A stretch of DNA of 17,196 nucleotides from Methylobacterium mesophilicum SR1.6/6 (GCF_000364445.2 NZ_CP043538.1:1-17196); one strand, 5' to 3'; counted from the stretch's first letter, positions 7,484 through 15,776 are shown. Numbers and translations are program-made. Notes: generated by a model from the letters alone, not told the origin.

Positions 7484-8403
7484 TCCGCTTCATCCTGCGC
7501 CGCTTCGCGCAGTCGGTCCCCACGCTGCTCGCCGTCGTCACCGTCAGCTTCTTTCTGATGCGGCTCGCCCCCGGCGGCCCCTTCGACTTGGAACGGCCAC
7601 TGACGCCCGCCGCCATGGAAAACCTGCGCCGGGTCTACGGCCTCGACCGTCCGCTGATCGCGCAGTTCGGGAGCTATCTGGCGGCGCTGATGCGGGGCGA
7701 CCTCGGGCCGTCCTTCTCGTTCCGCGACCAGAGCGTCCTGGACCTGATAGCCCGGGGCCTTCCGGTCTCCGCCACCCTAGGCATTCTCGCCCTGGCCCTG
7801 GCGGTGGCATTGGGCGTCGGCTTGGGCAGCGCGGCGGCGCTCCGGCGCGGAGGCGCCGTCGACCGGTTGCTCGGGGTCGGGGCGGCGCTGACCCTCTCGC
7901 TGCCGAGCTTCGTCGTGGCGCCTCTCCTCCAGATCGCCTTCGGGTTGACGCTGCGCTGGCTGCCGCTGGGCGGCTGGGAGGGTGGCGCGCCGAGCCACCT
8001 CGTCCTTCCGGTGGTGACGCTTGCCCTGCCGCAGGTCGGCGCCCTCGCCCGGCTCACCCGGACCTCGCTGGGAGAGATCCTGCGCACGCAGCCGATCCGC
8101 ACCATGCGCAGCCTCGGCCTCCCGCCGTCCCGCATCACCCGCCATGCCCTCCGCGGGGCACTGCTGCCGGTAGTGGCCTATCTCGGGCCGCTCGCCGCGT
8201 CGCTGCTCACGGGATCGGTGGTGGTTGAGACGATCTTCGGTTTGCCGGGCATCGGCCGCTACTTCGTCGAGGGCGCGCTCAACCGGGACTACACGCTGGT
8301 GATGGGCACGGTGCTGCTGGTCGCCAGTCTGGTGATCGCCCTCAACCTCGCGGCCGACCTCGCCTGCGCGTGGCTCGACCCGCGCCTGCGGGTCGCCACG
8401 TGA
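7480..8403 (+). CDS. Peptide-type ABC transporter permease, OppB/DppB family
   Basis: A 307-aa inner-membrane permease of the Opp/Dpp type. The GTG start at 7480 overlaps the previous stop (GTGA), with GAGG seven bases upstream. The N-terminal helix MIRFILRRFAQSVPTLLAVV and the following LMRLAPGGPFD are the standard OppB opening, and DRPLIAQFGSYL and MRGDLGPSFSF are also typical. The cytoplasmic EAA-type loop (about 205-230, containing RSLGLPPSRITRHALRGALLP) would contact an ATPase. It ends with ETIFGLPGIGRYFVEGALNRDY, another OppB mark. Six transmembrane helices are expected. It forms the translocation pore with the permease encoded immediately downstream. Both look intact although the binding protein gene is broken. 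Confidence 0.9.
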   Translation: MIRFILRRFAQSVPTLLAVVTVSFFLMRLAPGGPFDLERPLTPAAMENLRRVYGLDRPLIAQFGSYLAALMRGDLGPSFSFRDQSVLDLIARGLPVSATLGILALALAVALGVGLGSAAALRRGGAVDRLLGVGAALTLSLPSFVVAPLLQIAFGLTLRWLPLGGWEGGAPSHLVLPVVTLALPQVGALARLTRTSLGEILRTQPIRTMRSLGLPPSRITRHALRGALLPVVAYLGPLAASLLTGSVVVETIFGLPGIGRYFVEGALNRDYTLVMGTVLLVASLVIALNLAADLACAWLDPRLRVAT

Positions 8404-9503
8404 GCGCGGACTCCGCCGCGACGCGGTCGGCCCGACGCACGCTCGGCCGGCTCGCCCGGGAACGCGGCGCCCTGACGGCGCTGGCCGTGCTGATCCTGAT
8501 CGCGCTGGCCTGCCTGATCGGACCGGCGCTGACCGGCCACGATCCCGAGCGCGCCTATCCGGATCTCCGTCAACTGCCGGCGGGCTTCGGCGCGCAACCG
8601 GATCCCGCCCATCTCGAGCCGGCCTTGCAGAGGCTCGCCTTCCGGATGCGCGCCAAGCTCGACGCGGTCACCCGCGAGGGCGACACGCTGCACCTGACGC
8701 TCGGATCCGATACGGGGGTCGACCGCCGCAGCCTCGTCTACCTGCCCCGCTCGGCGCTGTTCGGCACACCCGACGTCGTCGAGGAGCGGGACGGAGACCG
8801 GAGCCTCGTCGTGGCGGTTCCGGTCCGGCGCCTGCACTTCCTCCTCGGCACCGACGTACAGGGCCGCGATCTGCTCACCCGCTGCCTGGTCGCCGGCCGA
8901 ATCTCCCTGGCGATCGGTCTCGCCGCGAGCCTCGTGGCACTGCTCATCGGCGTCGCCTACGGCGCCACGGCGGGGTTCGTGGGCGGGGCCTTCGATGCCG
9001 TGATGATGCGCTTCGTCGACGTGCTGTACGCGCTGCCCTTCGTATTCTTCGTCATCCTCCTGCTGGTGTTCTTCCGCCCGAGCCTGCTGCTCATGCTGGT
9101 GGCGATCGCCGCCGTGGAGTGGCTCGACATGGCCCGCGTGGTGCGGGCGCAGACCCTGTCGCTGCGCGAGCGCGACTTCGTCCGCGCCGCCCGCGCCCTG
9201 GGCATCGGCACGCCGCGGATCATCCTCCGGCACATCGTGCCCAACACCCTCGGTCCGGTGGTGGTGACCGCCACGCTCCTCGTCCCGCAGGTGATCCTCC
9301 TGGAGAGCTTCCTGTCGTTCCTGGGGCTCGGCGTGCAGGAGCCGCAGACGAGCTGGGGGGTCCTCATCGCAGAGGGCTCCCGCGCCATCGAGGCGGCCCC
9401 GCACATGTTGGCGGCTCCGGCGCTCTTCCTGATCACGACCCTGGTGGCGCTCAACCTGCTGGGCGACGGCCTCGCTGACGCCCTGGACACACGCGCCGGC
9501 TAA
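8400..9503 (+). CDS. Peptide-type ABC transporter permease, OppC/YejE-like
   Basis: A 367-aa partner permease. The GTG start at 8400 overlaps the OppB stop by four bases, giving tight translational coupling. After the first helix (about 25-45) there is an unusually long periplasmic insert of about 90 residues (55-145) with alternating strand-like segments such as LHLTLGSDTGV and SLVVAVPVRRLHF. The canonical LLGTDVQGRDLLTR motif (about 148-161) follows. The EAA loop is well kept (about 262-284, RAARALGIGTPRIILRHIVPN). A long loop in this place recalls YejE-type permeases more than classical OppC. No OppD/OppF ATPase follows: the gene ends two bases before the stop of a convergent dehydrogenase. 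The importer must borrow an ATPase from elsewhere or be inactive. Confidence 0.88.
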   Translation: MSADSAATRSARRTLGRLARERGALTALAVLILIALACLIGPALTGHDPERAYPDLRQLPAGFGAQPDPAHLEPALQRLAFRMRAKLDAVTREGDTLHLTLGSDTGVDRRSLVYLPRSALFGTPDVVEERDGDRSLVVAVPVRRLHFLLGTDVQGRDLLTRCLVAGRISLAIGLAASLVALLIGVAYGATAGFVGGAFDAVMMRFVDVLYALPFVFFVILLLVFFRPSLLLMLVAIAAVEWLDMARVVRAQTLSLRERDFVRAARALGIGTPRIILRHIVPNTLGPVVVTATLLVPQVILLESFLSFLGLGVQEPQTSWGVLIAEGSRAIEAAPHMLAAPALFLITTLVALNLLGDGLADALDTRAG

Positions 9504-9536
9504 TCTCAGCTCAGCTCCCGGATGGGAGCGCCGGCG
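9494..9536. terminator. Cruciform-like hairpin between convergent genes
   Basis: An outer 7-bp inverted repeat (CGCCGGC at 9494-9500 and GCCGGCG at 9530-9536) encloses a perfect inner hairpin GCTCCC-GGAT-GGGAGC (9514-9529). The structure straddles the ends of two convergent genes, with only two bases between the stops, and could act for both directions. It has no T-run, so intrinsic termination is only likely, not certain. Confidence 0.45.
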
Positions 9537-10462
9537 AGCCAAGCCTCGATGTCCTCCACCGCCTCGGTGAAGAAGGTCCGGTAGTTGTCGCGCGAGACGT
9601 AGCCGAGATGCGGCAGCGCCAGGACGTTCGGCAGGCGGCGGAACGGGCTGTCGGCGGGCAGCGGCTCGGTCTCGAACACGTCGAGGCCGGCGCCGCGGAT
9701 CCAGTTCTCTTCAAGGGCGCGGACCAGGGCGGCCTGATCGACGATCGGCGCCCGGGAGGTGTTCACCAGGATGGCCTCCCGCCGCATCCGACGCAGCTCC
9801 GCCTCACCGAGGAGGCCGCGCGTCCGGTCGCCCAGGACCAGATGGATCGTGACGACGTCGCTCGCTTCCAGCAGCGCTTCCTTGGAGGCCGCGCGCTCGG
9901 CGCCGGCCGCGGCCGCGCGGGCGTCATCGAGGTTCGGACTCCACGCGATGACCCGCATGCCGAAGGCCCGTCCGATCGCGGCGACCCGGGCGCCGATCTT
10001 GCCGAGACCGAGGATGCCCAGGGTGGCGCCGGCCAGATCGGTCCCGATCGTGCTCTGCCAGGGACCGCCGTCGCGCAGGGTCCGGTTCTCCGGCACGACG
10101 TGGCGGGCGAGGCCGAGGATCAGCGCCCAGGTTAGCTCCGTCGGCGGCGTCGGGCTCGAGGCGGTCCCGCAGACCGTCACGCCGCGGGCCCGGGCGGCCG
10201 CGACGTCGATGGCGAGGTTGCGCATGCCGCTGGTGACCAGCAGCTTGAGGCGCGGCAGGCGCTCCAGGAGGGCGGCCGCGAACGGCGTGCGCTCTCGCAT
10301 GATCACCAGGATCTCGGCCTGCTCGATCCGGCCGATCAGGGACTCACCGTCCGCGATGTGCTCGGAGATGGCCGCGACGGCGACGTGATCCGAGAGACGG
10401 GTCCAGTCGGCGAGCGCGAGGGCCGCATTCTGGTAGTCGTCGAGGATCAGGCAGGTCTGCAT
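9506..10462 (-). CDS. D-isomer specific 2-hydroxyacid dehydrogenase
   Basis: This protein interconverts a 2-keto acid and a D-2-hydroxyacid using NAD(P)H in the cytoplasm. The ATG at 10462 gives 318 aa, near the family norm, and begins MQTCLILDDYQNAALALADW, a usual start. The ribosome site is weak. A TTG-started extension to 10528 adds residues without family character. The Rossmann motif LGILGLGKIGARVA has GLGKIG at 152-157. The catalytic set is visible: Arg227 in NTSRAPIVDQ, Asp251 and Glu256 in DVFETEPLP, and His275 in LPHLGYVS. The substrate is not given by the sequence, and members include glycerate, glyoxylate, lactate and phosphoglycerate dehydrogenases. It lies downstream of the kinase gene on the same strand but 263 bases away, with a REP-like palindrome between, so co-transcription is uncertain. 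Confidence 0.9.
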   Translation of the reverse strand: MQTCLILDDYQNAALALADWTRLSDHVAVAAISEHIADGESLIGRIEQAEILVIMRERTPFAAALLERLPRLKLLVTSGMRNLAIDVAAARARGVTVCGTASSPTPPTELTWALILGLARHVVPENRTLRDGGPWQSTIGTDLAGATLGILGLGKIGARVAAIGRAFGMRVIAWSPNLDDARAAAAGAERAASKEALLEASDVVTIHLVLGDRTRGLLGEAELRRMRREAILVNTSRAPIVDQAALVRALEENWIRGAGLDVFETEPLPADSPFRRLPNVLALPHLGYVSRDNYRTFFTEAVEDIEAWLAGAPIRELS

Positions 10463-10576
10463 GTGATTGGGGTAGGCTTCACGCCGCGGAGCGTCAATCG
10501 AGGGTTGCTGCCGCGCCGCAACCGTCAATGCAGCGACCCGAAGATTCCGTTTTCCACGACGCTGCGCATGACAGTC

Positions 10577-10692
10577 CCGTCGTTCCCGGGCGCCGCAGGC
10601 GAGCCCGGAACCCAGAACCGCAGCGATGCCAGGATTGTGCGCGCCGGCGGCTCTGAATCCCAGGCTCCGCTCCGCAGCCCCGGGATGACGTC
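10577..10692. repeat. REP-like long imperfect palindrome
   Basis: A left arm (about 10580-10618, CGTCGTTCCCGGGCGCCGC...) and a right arm (about 10652-10691) are imperfect inverted copies of about 40 bases, roughly three quarters complementary by my count, separated by about 35 bases. The CGTCATCCCGGG-type tips and the AACCCAGA/TCTGAATCC inner boundaries have the look of the dispersed intergenic palindromes found in many alphaproteobacteria. It lies in the gap between the kinase stop and the dehydrogenase start, where such repeats usually lie. As RNA it would fold into a long stem that could stop transcription or protect the upstream message. Whether it is repeated in the genome cannot be seen here. 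Confidence 0.6.
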
Positions 10693-10725
10693 CTGATCGT
10701 CCGGATGCGCGCTGTCGGACGCAGC

Positions 10726-12351
10726 CTACGCCTCGGCCAGCGCCGCGAAGGCTATGGCGACCCCGGCGGCGCCCGGATCCTGCACGCCTGTGAGATCGCC
10801 GGCGGACAGATAGCTGGAGCGGCCGGCGCCGGCGCGCTCCATCTCCGCCGTGGCCTCGGCGCCCGTGCGGGCCGCCGACGCCGCGCCGGCGAGATCGCCG
10901 CCCTTCAGGGCGTCCACGGCCGGGACCAGGGCGTCGAGGAGCGTCCGCTCACCCGGGCGGGCACCGCCATAATCCTGCACTCGCGCCACGCCCTGGCTCA
11001 GGGCCTCGGGCCAGCCGGCACCGCCGATCAAGGACGACCCCGCCGCGGCGAAGAAGATCGAGCCGAGCACGCCGCTGGAGCCGCCCACGGCCCGGCCGAT
11101 CCGCTCGGCGAGCGCACGGCACAGCGCCGCGTGATCGGCCTGCGGCAGCCGGTCGAGGCCGGCCAGGACGGCGCGGGCCGCTCCCGCGAAGGTCGTGCCG
11201 GCATCGCCGTCGCCGACCTTGGCGTCGAGGGCATTGAGCGTGTCCTCGGCTGCGACGAGCGCCTGCGCGACGGCGGTGATCCGCGCTGCCGCCACCGCAT
11301 CGTGCGACGGGGTGAAGGCCTCGCCGGTCAAGCCCTCGGGCACCGGGCGCAGCGCCGGCGGCACGATCCGCACGGCCCCGGGCCAGGCCGGCACCGGCAC
11401 GGGCTCCGCGAGTGCCGCCTCAAGCTCGTCGTCGAGCGGCAGGACCGACAGCGAAGCGCCGTGCATGTCGAGGGCCGTCATCAGCGGAGCGGGGCCGATC
11501 AGCAGGCGAACGCGCCGGCCGAGTTCGGTGGCAAGCACAGCCCGCGTTAGGACCTGCATCTCCAGGGCCGAGGCGGCGCCCAGATTATTCACCAGCAAGG
11601 CCAGCCGGCCGGCAGCGGCCACGGCGTCGGAGAGCCGGCCAGCCATCATGCGGGCGAGTTCGCCAGCCGGGGGCAGCGCGATTCGCTCGATGCCAGGCTC
11701 GCCGTGGATACCGAGGCCGAGCTCGGCTTGCCCCTCGGCGAGGCGCTCGCTGCGCGGCGAGCCTGGGATCGTGCAGGTCGAGACCGCGATGCCCAGGGAC
11801 TTGGCGCCAGCGGCGCGGCGCGCGAGGGCGGCCACGCGCTCCAGGGGCGCCCCCATCTCGGCGGCATGGCCAGCGACCTTGTGGACGAACAGGGTACCGG
11901 CGACGCCGCGCGGCTGCTTCGCGTCCGGCAGGGCGATGTCGTCGGAGACGACGACGGTCTCGATCCGGCGGCCGAGCGCCCGGGCGCGCTCGGCGGCGAG
12001 GCCGAAATTCAGCCGATCGCCCGCGTAGTTCTTGATGACGAGGAGGCAGCCGGCCGGCCCGGTCACGGCCAGGATGCCGGCGAGGACCGCATCGACGCTC
12101 GGCGAGGCGAAGACGTCGCCGCAGACGGCGGCACTCAGCAGGCCCGGCCCGACGAAGCCCGCATGCGCCGGCTCATGGCCGGAGCCGCCGCCCGACACCA
12201 CCGCCACCTTGCCCGTGTCGAGTGAAGCGCGCAGCACCACGCGGATGTCGGGGTCCCCGTCGAGCCGGGCGAGGCGGCCGCCGCTCGCCGCGACCAGCCC
12301 GTCGACGGCGTCGTTGACCAGGGTGGCACGGGTGTCGATGAAGTGGGCCAT
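10726..12351 (-). CDS. Dihydroxyacetone kinase family protein, DhaK-DhaL fusion (ATP-dependent)
   Basis: A 541-aa single-chain kinase phosphorylating dihydroxyacetone or a similar short ketose with ATP. The ATG at 12351 is chosen because the protein opens MAHFIDTRATLVNDAVDGL as in the family, with AAGG about eight bases upstream. A longer reading to 12426 looks non-coding. The DhaK domain (about 1-335) has GGGSGHEPAHAG (54-65), KNYAGDRLNFG (107-117) and LGIHGEPG with His216, the residue that covalently holds the ketose. The DhaL domain (about 350-541) has DAKVGDGDAGTTF with Asp376, Asp381 and Asp383 for Mg-ATP, GGSSGVLGSIFF and QDPGA. The fusion shows it is the ATP type, not the PTS type. It lies 201 bases after the last permease gene on the same strand. 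Erythrulose kinases belong to the same family, so the substrate is open. Confidence 0.93.
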   Translation of the reverse strand: MAHFIDTRATLVNDAVDGLVAASGGRLARLDGDPDIRVVLRASLDTGKVAVVSGGGSGHEPAHAGFVGPGLLSAAVCGDVFASPSVDAVLAGILAVTGPAGCLLVIKNYAGDRLNFGLAAERARALGRRIETVVVSDDIALPDAKQPRGVAGTLFVHKVAGHAAEMGAPLERVAALARRAAGAKSLGIAVSTCTIPGSPRSERLAEGQAELGLGIHGEPGIERIALPPAGELARMMAGRLSDAVAAAGRLALLVNNLGAASALEMQVLTRAVLATELGRRVRLLIGPAPLMTALDMHGASLSVLPLDDELEAALAEPVPVPAWPGAVRIVPPALRPVPEGLTGEAFTPSHDAVAAARITAVAQALVAAEDTLNALDAKVGDGDAGTTFAGAARAVLAGLDRLPQADHAALCRALAERIGRAVGGSSGVLGSIFFAAAGSSLIGGAGWPEALSQGVARVQDYGGARPGERTLLDALVPAVDALKGGDLAGAASAARTGAEATAEMERAGAGRSSYLSAGDLTGVQDPGAAGVAIAFAALAEA

Positions 12352-12552
12352 GGCGTGACCTTCGGTGGGGCCGGTCCGCGATTCACCGTCGGCGGCGGCG
12401 CTGGCATTGCCGCACACTCGGAGCACACGGGCAACGGCGGCCGATGGTGCGCCCGAGCGAACCGATGCCGCAGTGCCCCGCCCTGCGATGTCGGTTCATA
12501 GGCGGTCGCTAACCCTGCGCCCGCATTTACGCCAAGGTCGAGCCCGTCTCCG

Positions 12553-13491
12553 TCACTCCTTCACGGCGCCGGTCAGCGCGGAGACGTAGTACTCGACGAA
12601 GAACGAGTAGAGGATCACGAGCGGCAGCGAGCCGAGGAGCGCCCCCGCCATCAGCGAGCCCCACTTGTAGACGTCGCCGTCCACGAATTCGCTGACCACG
12701 GCGATCGGCACCGTCTTGTTCTGCGTCGAGGACAGGAAGGTCAGCGCGTAGATGAACTCGTTCCAGCACAGCGTCAGCGAGAAAATCCCCGCCGAGATCA
12801 GGCCGGGGAAGGCGAGCGGCAGGATGATCTTGGTGAGGATTTGCCAGCGGCTCGCGCCGTCCATCAGCGCGCATTCCTCCAGCTCGTAGGGAATAGTCTT
12901 GAAGTAGCCCATCAGGAGCCAGGTCGAGAACGGGATCAGGATGGTCGGGTAGGCGAGGATCAGCGCGATCGGCGAGTCGAACAGGCCGTAGGCCTGCACG
13001 ATCGTGGCAAGCGGGATGAACAGGATCGAGGGGGGCACAAGATAGGCCAGGAAGATCGCCGCACCGACCCAGCCGGCGCCACGGTAGCGCACCCGCACGC
13101 AGGCGTACGCGGCGAGCACGCTGGCGAACAGCGACAGCACGGTCGCGGCCACCGACACGTACATCGTGTTCCAGAGCCAGCGCGGATACTGCGTCTCGAA
13201 CAGCAGCTTGTGGATGTGCTTGAATGTCGGATCCACGACCCAGAACGGGTTGAACCGCTCCATGTCGATCAGTTGCTCGTCCGGTTTGATGGCGGTGAGC
13301 GCCATCCAGTAGAACGGGAACAGCAGGACCGCGAGGATCACGAGCAGCGGCAGGTAGGTGGTCACAAGCCGCCGCGGCAGGCGCTCGAGATAGGCCATGC
13401 CCTCGGAATTGTCGGTGATCCCTGCCGGCTGCGCCGCCATGACCGGCGTGCGCAAGGGATCGGCGTGGGCGGGCGGTGCGGGGGCGCTCAT
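12553..13491 (-). CDS. Sugar/polyol ABC transporter permease, UgpE/MalG type
   Basis: A 312-aa inner-membrane permease of the carbohydrate uptake CUT1 class. Its ATG at 13491 overlaps the stop of the preceding permease (ATGA), and GGGGAG lies about eight bases upstream. About 40 polar residues precede the first helix (LPLLVILAVLLFPFYWMAL, about 47-65). The AIKPDEQL segment and the EAA loop (about 204-228, LEECALMDGASRWQILTKIILP) are clear family marks, followed by LTLCWNEFIYALTFL. Six helices are expected. The EAA loop docks on the MalK/UgpC-type ATPase encoded at the head of the same block. The 201 bases between this gene and the kinase show no clear terminator. Confidence 0.92.
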   Translation of the reverse strand: MSAPAPPAHADPLRTPVMAAQPAGITDNSEGMAYLERLPRRLVTTYLPLLVILAVLLFPFYWMALTAIKPDEQLIDMERFNPFWVVDPTFKHIHKLLFETQYPRWLWNTMYVSVAATVLSLFASVLAAYACVRVRYRGAGWVGAAIFLAYLVPPSILFIPLATIVQAYGLFDSPIALILAYPTILIPFSTWLLMGYFKTIPYELEECALMDGASRWQILTKIILPLAFPGLISAGIFSLTLCWNEFIYALTFLSSTQNKTVPIAVVSEFVDGDVYKWGSLMAGALLGSLPLVILYSFFVEYYVSALTGAVKE

Positions 13492-14444
13492 CGGTCGGAC
13501 TCCCCGGCCTGCCAGGCGCGGCGCTGCAGGCCAAACCACGAGATGCCGATGGCGGCGAGCAGGAACGGCACCATGGCGGTGGCGATGGCGGCGCCCTCCC
13601 CCAGCGTCCCGGAAAGGATGCCGCGCTGATACGAGAGAGTCGCCATCAAGTGGGTGGCGTTCACAGGGCCGCCCCGGGTCATGGCCCAGATCAGCTGGAA
13701 ATCCGTGAAGGTGAACAGCACCGAGAAGGTCATCACCACGGCGATGATCGGCGTCAGCAGCGGCAGGGTGATCCGCGAGAAGATCTGCCAGTTGGAGGCA
13801 CCATCGAGCGTCGCCGCTTCGTAGAGGGAGGGCGAGACCGTCTGGAGGCCGGCGAGCAGCGTGATGGCGATGAACGGCACGCCGCGCCAGATATTGGCGA
13901 AGATCACGCAGGCCCGGGCCATCGCCGGTTCGCCCAAGAAGTCGATGTTGCCGTCGATGATCCCGAGATGGCGCAACGACCACGAGATGATCGAGAACTG
14001 GCTGTCGAAGATCCACCAGAAGGCGATTGCCGAGAGCACGGTCGGCACCACGAACGGAATCAGCACGATCGACCGGATGATCGACTTGAACGGCATGTTC
14101 TTGTTGAGCAACAGCGCGAGGTAGAGGCCGACCCCGAACTTCACCACGGAGGCGACCACCGTGTACAGGCAGGTGTTGAACACCGAGAGCCAGAAGACGT
14201 CGTCGTCCCACAGCCACTCGTAGTTCTCCAGGCCGATGAACACGCCCTCGCGCCCGATCCGCGCGTTGGTGAAGGACAGCCAGATGCCCTTCAGCAGCGG
14301 GTAGGCCAGGAACAGGCCGAGGATCAGCGCGGTGGGCAGCATGAACCAGAAGCCCGCCCAACCGCGGCTCGCGCGCATGCGCTGCCAGGCCGAGCGGGTC
14401 GGAACCGCGACCGGGGCGGGCTGTGTCAGGGCCGTGTGCGCCAT
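13488..14444 (-). CDS. Sugar/polyol ABC transporter permease, UgpA/MalF type
   Basis: A 318-aa inner-membrane permease of the CUT1 class, the partner of the UgpE-like protein. It begins MAHTALTQPAPVAVPTRSAW, a short cytoplasmic tail, and its first helix is GFWFMLPTALILGLFLAYPL (31-50), followed by the usual GIWLSFTN. The periplasmic segment FIGLENYEWLW (69-79) and the EAA loop (about 209-235, EAATLDGASNWQIFSRITLP) are standard. A GGAG ribosome site lies about nine bases before the ATG. The gene starts 21 bases after the stop of the solute-binding protein gene and overlaps the next permease by four bases, so it sits in one operon. Confidence 0.92.
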   Translation of the reverse strand: MAHTALTQPAPVAVPTRSAWQRMRASRGWAGFWFMLPTALILGLFLAYPLLKGIWLSFTNARIGREGVFIGLENYEWLWDDDVFWLSVFNTCLYTVVASVVKFGVGLYLALLLNKNMPFKSIIRSIVLIPFVVPTVLSAIAFWWIFDSQFSIISWSLRHLGIIDGNIDFLGEPAMARACVIFANIWRGVPFIAITLLAGLQTVSPSLYEAATLDGASNWQIFSRITLPLLTPIIAVVMTFSVLFTFTDFQLIWAMTRGGPVNATHLMATLSYQRGILSGTLGEGAAIATAMVPFLLAAIGISWFGLQRRAWQAGESDR

Positions 14445-14465
14445 GGTCTCGGCTCCGCTTCCGGC

Positions 14466-15776
14466 TCAGGTGTTCCTGAAGATGCGCGTGGCGGCGCGCT
14501 CGGCGTTCTTGATCGCGCCCTTCACGTCCTCGCGCCCCGTGCAGTGGCTCGCGAACATGTCGACGATCACGAAGTCGGCCAGCACCGCGGCGATGCGCTC
14601 GCTGACCGGCGCCAGCCCGCCGGCCGCGAGGGAGCGCCGGCCTGCTTCGGCGAAGACCGCGTTCTTCGGGTCGCTCGTCCAGATCGGGTTCTTGGGATAG
14701 TTCGACAGCGGCTCGCACAGGTAGCCCTGCGCCGCCTCGAGCCACGGATTGTAGTTGGCCGCCTCCATCATGAAGGCGATGAACGCCTTACAGGCGTTGG
14801 GCGCCTTCGAGTATTTGAAGGCCAGGATCGGGAAGGCGAGCTGGAACTCGGTGGGCTTGCCGGCCGGGCCGATCGGCCAGACGGCGTGATCCATGTCCTC
14901 GGCGAGCTTCGGGTTGTCCTTCTTGGCCGCCGCGTAGATCGAGATGCCGTTGTTGGTGAGATACAGGTCGCCCGCCAGGAAGGCCTTGTTGTTCGACGAG
15001 TCGTTCCACGAGACCGTGCCGGGCACGAAGGTCTCGTAGAGGGACTTGACGTATTCGAGCGCCTTGGCCGTCTCCGGCGAGTTGATGACGATCTTCTCGT
15101 TGGCATCCACGAGGTTGCCGCCGTGGGACCAGAGCGCCCAGTGGCACCACGTGTTGCCGTCGCCCGTGGCGTGGCCGAGGGCGAAGCCGGCGGGCGTGTT
15201 GTTCTTCTTCAGGCCCCGGCAGAGTTCGAGGAAGCCCGCCGTGTCGGTCGGGAACTTGTCGAAACCCGCCTTCTTCATGGCCGAGATGCGGTAGTTGGGG
15301 TAACCGCCGTTGAAGGCGACCGGAATCGCGATCCACTTGCCCTTGACCTTGCCGTAGGCCTCGGCGGACGGGAACCACGGCCCGTACTTCTTGCCGAGTG
15401 ATTCCGCCACGTCCTCCAGCGGCAGGCACTTGTCGGGGAACAGCGCCGGGAACGAGAACAGGCCCCAGACCATGTCGGGGCCCTGGCCCGTATTGGCCGC
15501 CACCGAGGCCTTGGGCTGGATGTCGTCGAACGACTCGTTGCTCACCGTCACCTTGACACCGGTCGCCTTGGTGAAGGCCTCGACCATCTTCATGAACGCG
15601 TCGTCCTCGCTCGGGACGAAGCGCTTCCAGCGCAGCAGCGACAGGCTCGCTCCCGGCTCGGGCTTCCACTCGGTGCTCTGCGCCCAAGCCTTGGCGAAGC
15701 CCAGGAGGTCGCCGCCGGCCGCGAGGCCGGTCGCGGCGGCACCCGCCAGGAGGGAACGGCGGTCGAGTACGGACAT
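14466..15776 (-). CDS. Sugar/polyol ABC transporter solute-binding protein (family 1), Tat-exported
   Basis: A 436-aa periplasmic binding protein. The N-terminus MSVLDRRSLLAGAAATGLAA has a twin-arginine motif, and cleavage is likely after the AWA near residue 32. The mature part shows family-1 marks: LRWKRFVPSEDDAFMKMV, FTKATGVKVTVSNESF, ANTGQGPDMVWGL, VAFNGGYPNYRISAMKKAGF and WALWSHGGNLVDANEK. Many aromatic residues (Trp, Tyr, Phe) suit a carbohydrate or polyol ligand, but the ligand cannot be named. A GGGAG ribosome site lies about ten bases before the ATG. It follows the ATPase gene by 60 bases and precedes the two permeases. Tat export implies that the protein folds before export. That does not identify the substrate. 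Confidence 0.92.
   Translation of the reverse strand: MSVLDRRSLLAGAAATGLAAGGDLLGFAKAWAQSTEWKPEPGASLSLLRWKRFVPSEDDAFMKMVEAFTKATGVKVTVSNESFDDIQPKASVAANTGQGPDMVWGLFSFPALFPDKCLPLEDVAESLGKKYGPWFPSAEAYGKVKGKWIAIPVAFNGGYPNYRISAMKKAGFDKFPTDTAGFLELCRGLKKNNTPAGFALGHATGDGNTWCHWALWSHGGNLVDANEKIVINSPETAKALEYVKSLYETFVPGTVSWNDSSNNKAFLAGDLYLTNNGISIYAAAKKDNPKLAEDMDHAVWPIGPAGKPTEFQLAFPILAFKYSKAPNACKAFIAFMMEAANYNPWLEAAQGYLCEPLSNYPKNPIWTSDPKNAVFAEAGRRSLAAGGLAPVSERIAAVLADFVIVDMFASHCTGREDVKGAIKNAERAATRIFRNT

Noticed and set aside
8289..9542. Long minus-strand open frame opposite the OppC-like gene, and similar long plus-strand frames opposite 13476-15401 and 15807-16937
   Set aside because: They are His/Gln/Arg-rich antisense products caused by high GC at third codon positions, with no ribosome sites or family motifs. 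The opposite-strand genes have clear motifs.
10726..12351. PTS-dependent dihydroxyacetone kinase subunits
   Set aside because: DhaK and DhaL are fused in one chain and no DhaM gene is present, which fits the ATP-dependent type.
12553..14745. A 730-codon open frame on the minus strand spanning two permease genes and part of the binding protein gene
   Set aside because: Only its last 312 codons (from 13491) have permease features and a ribosome site. The upstream part is an Arg-rich shadow of the UgpA-like gene in another frame.
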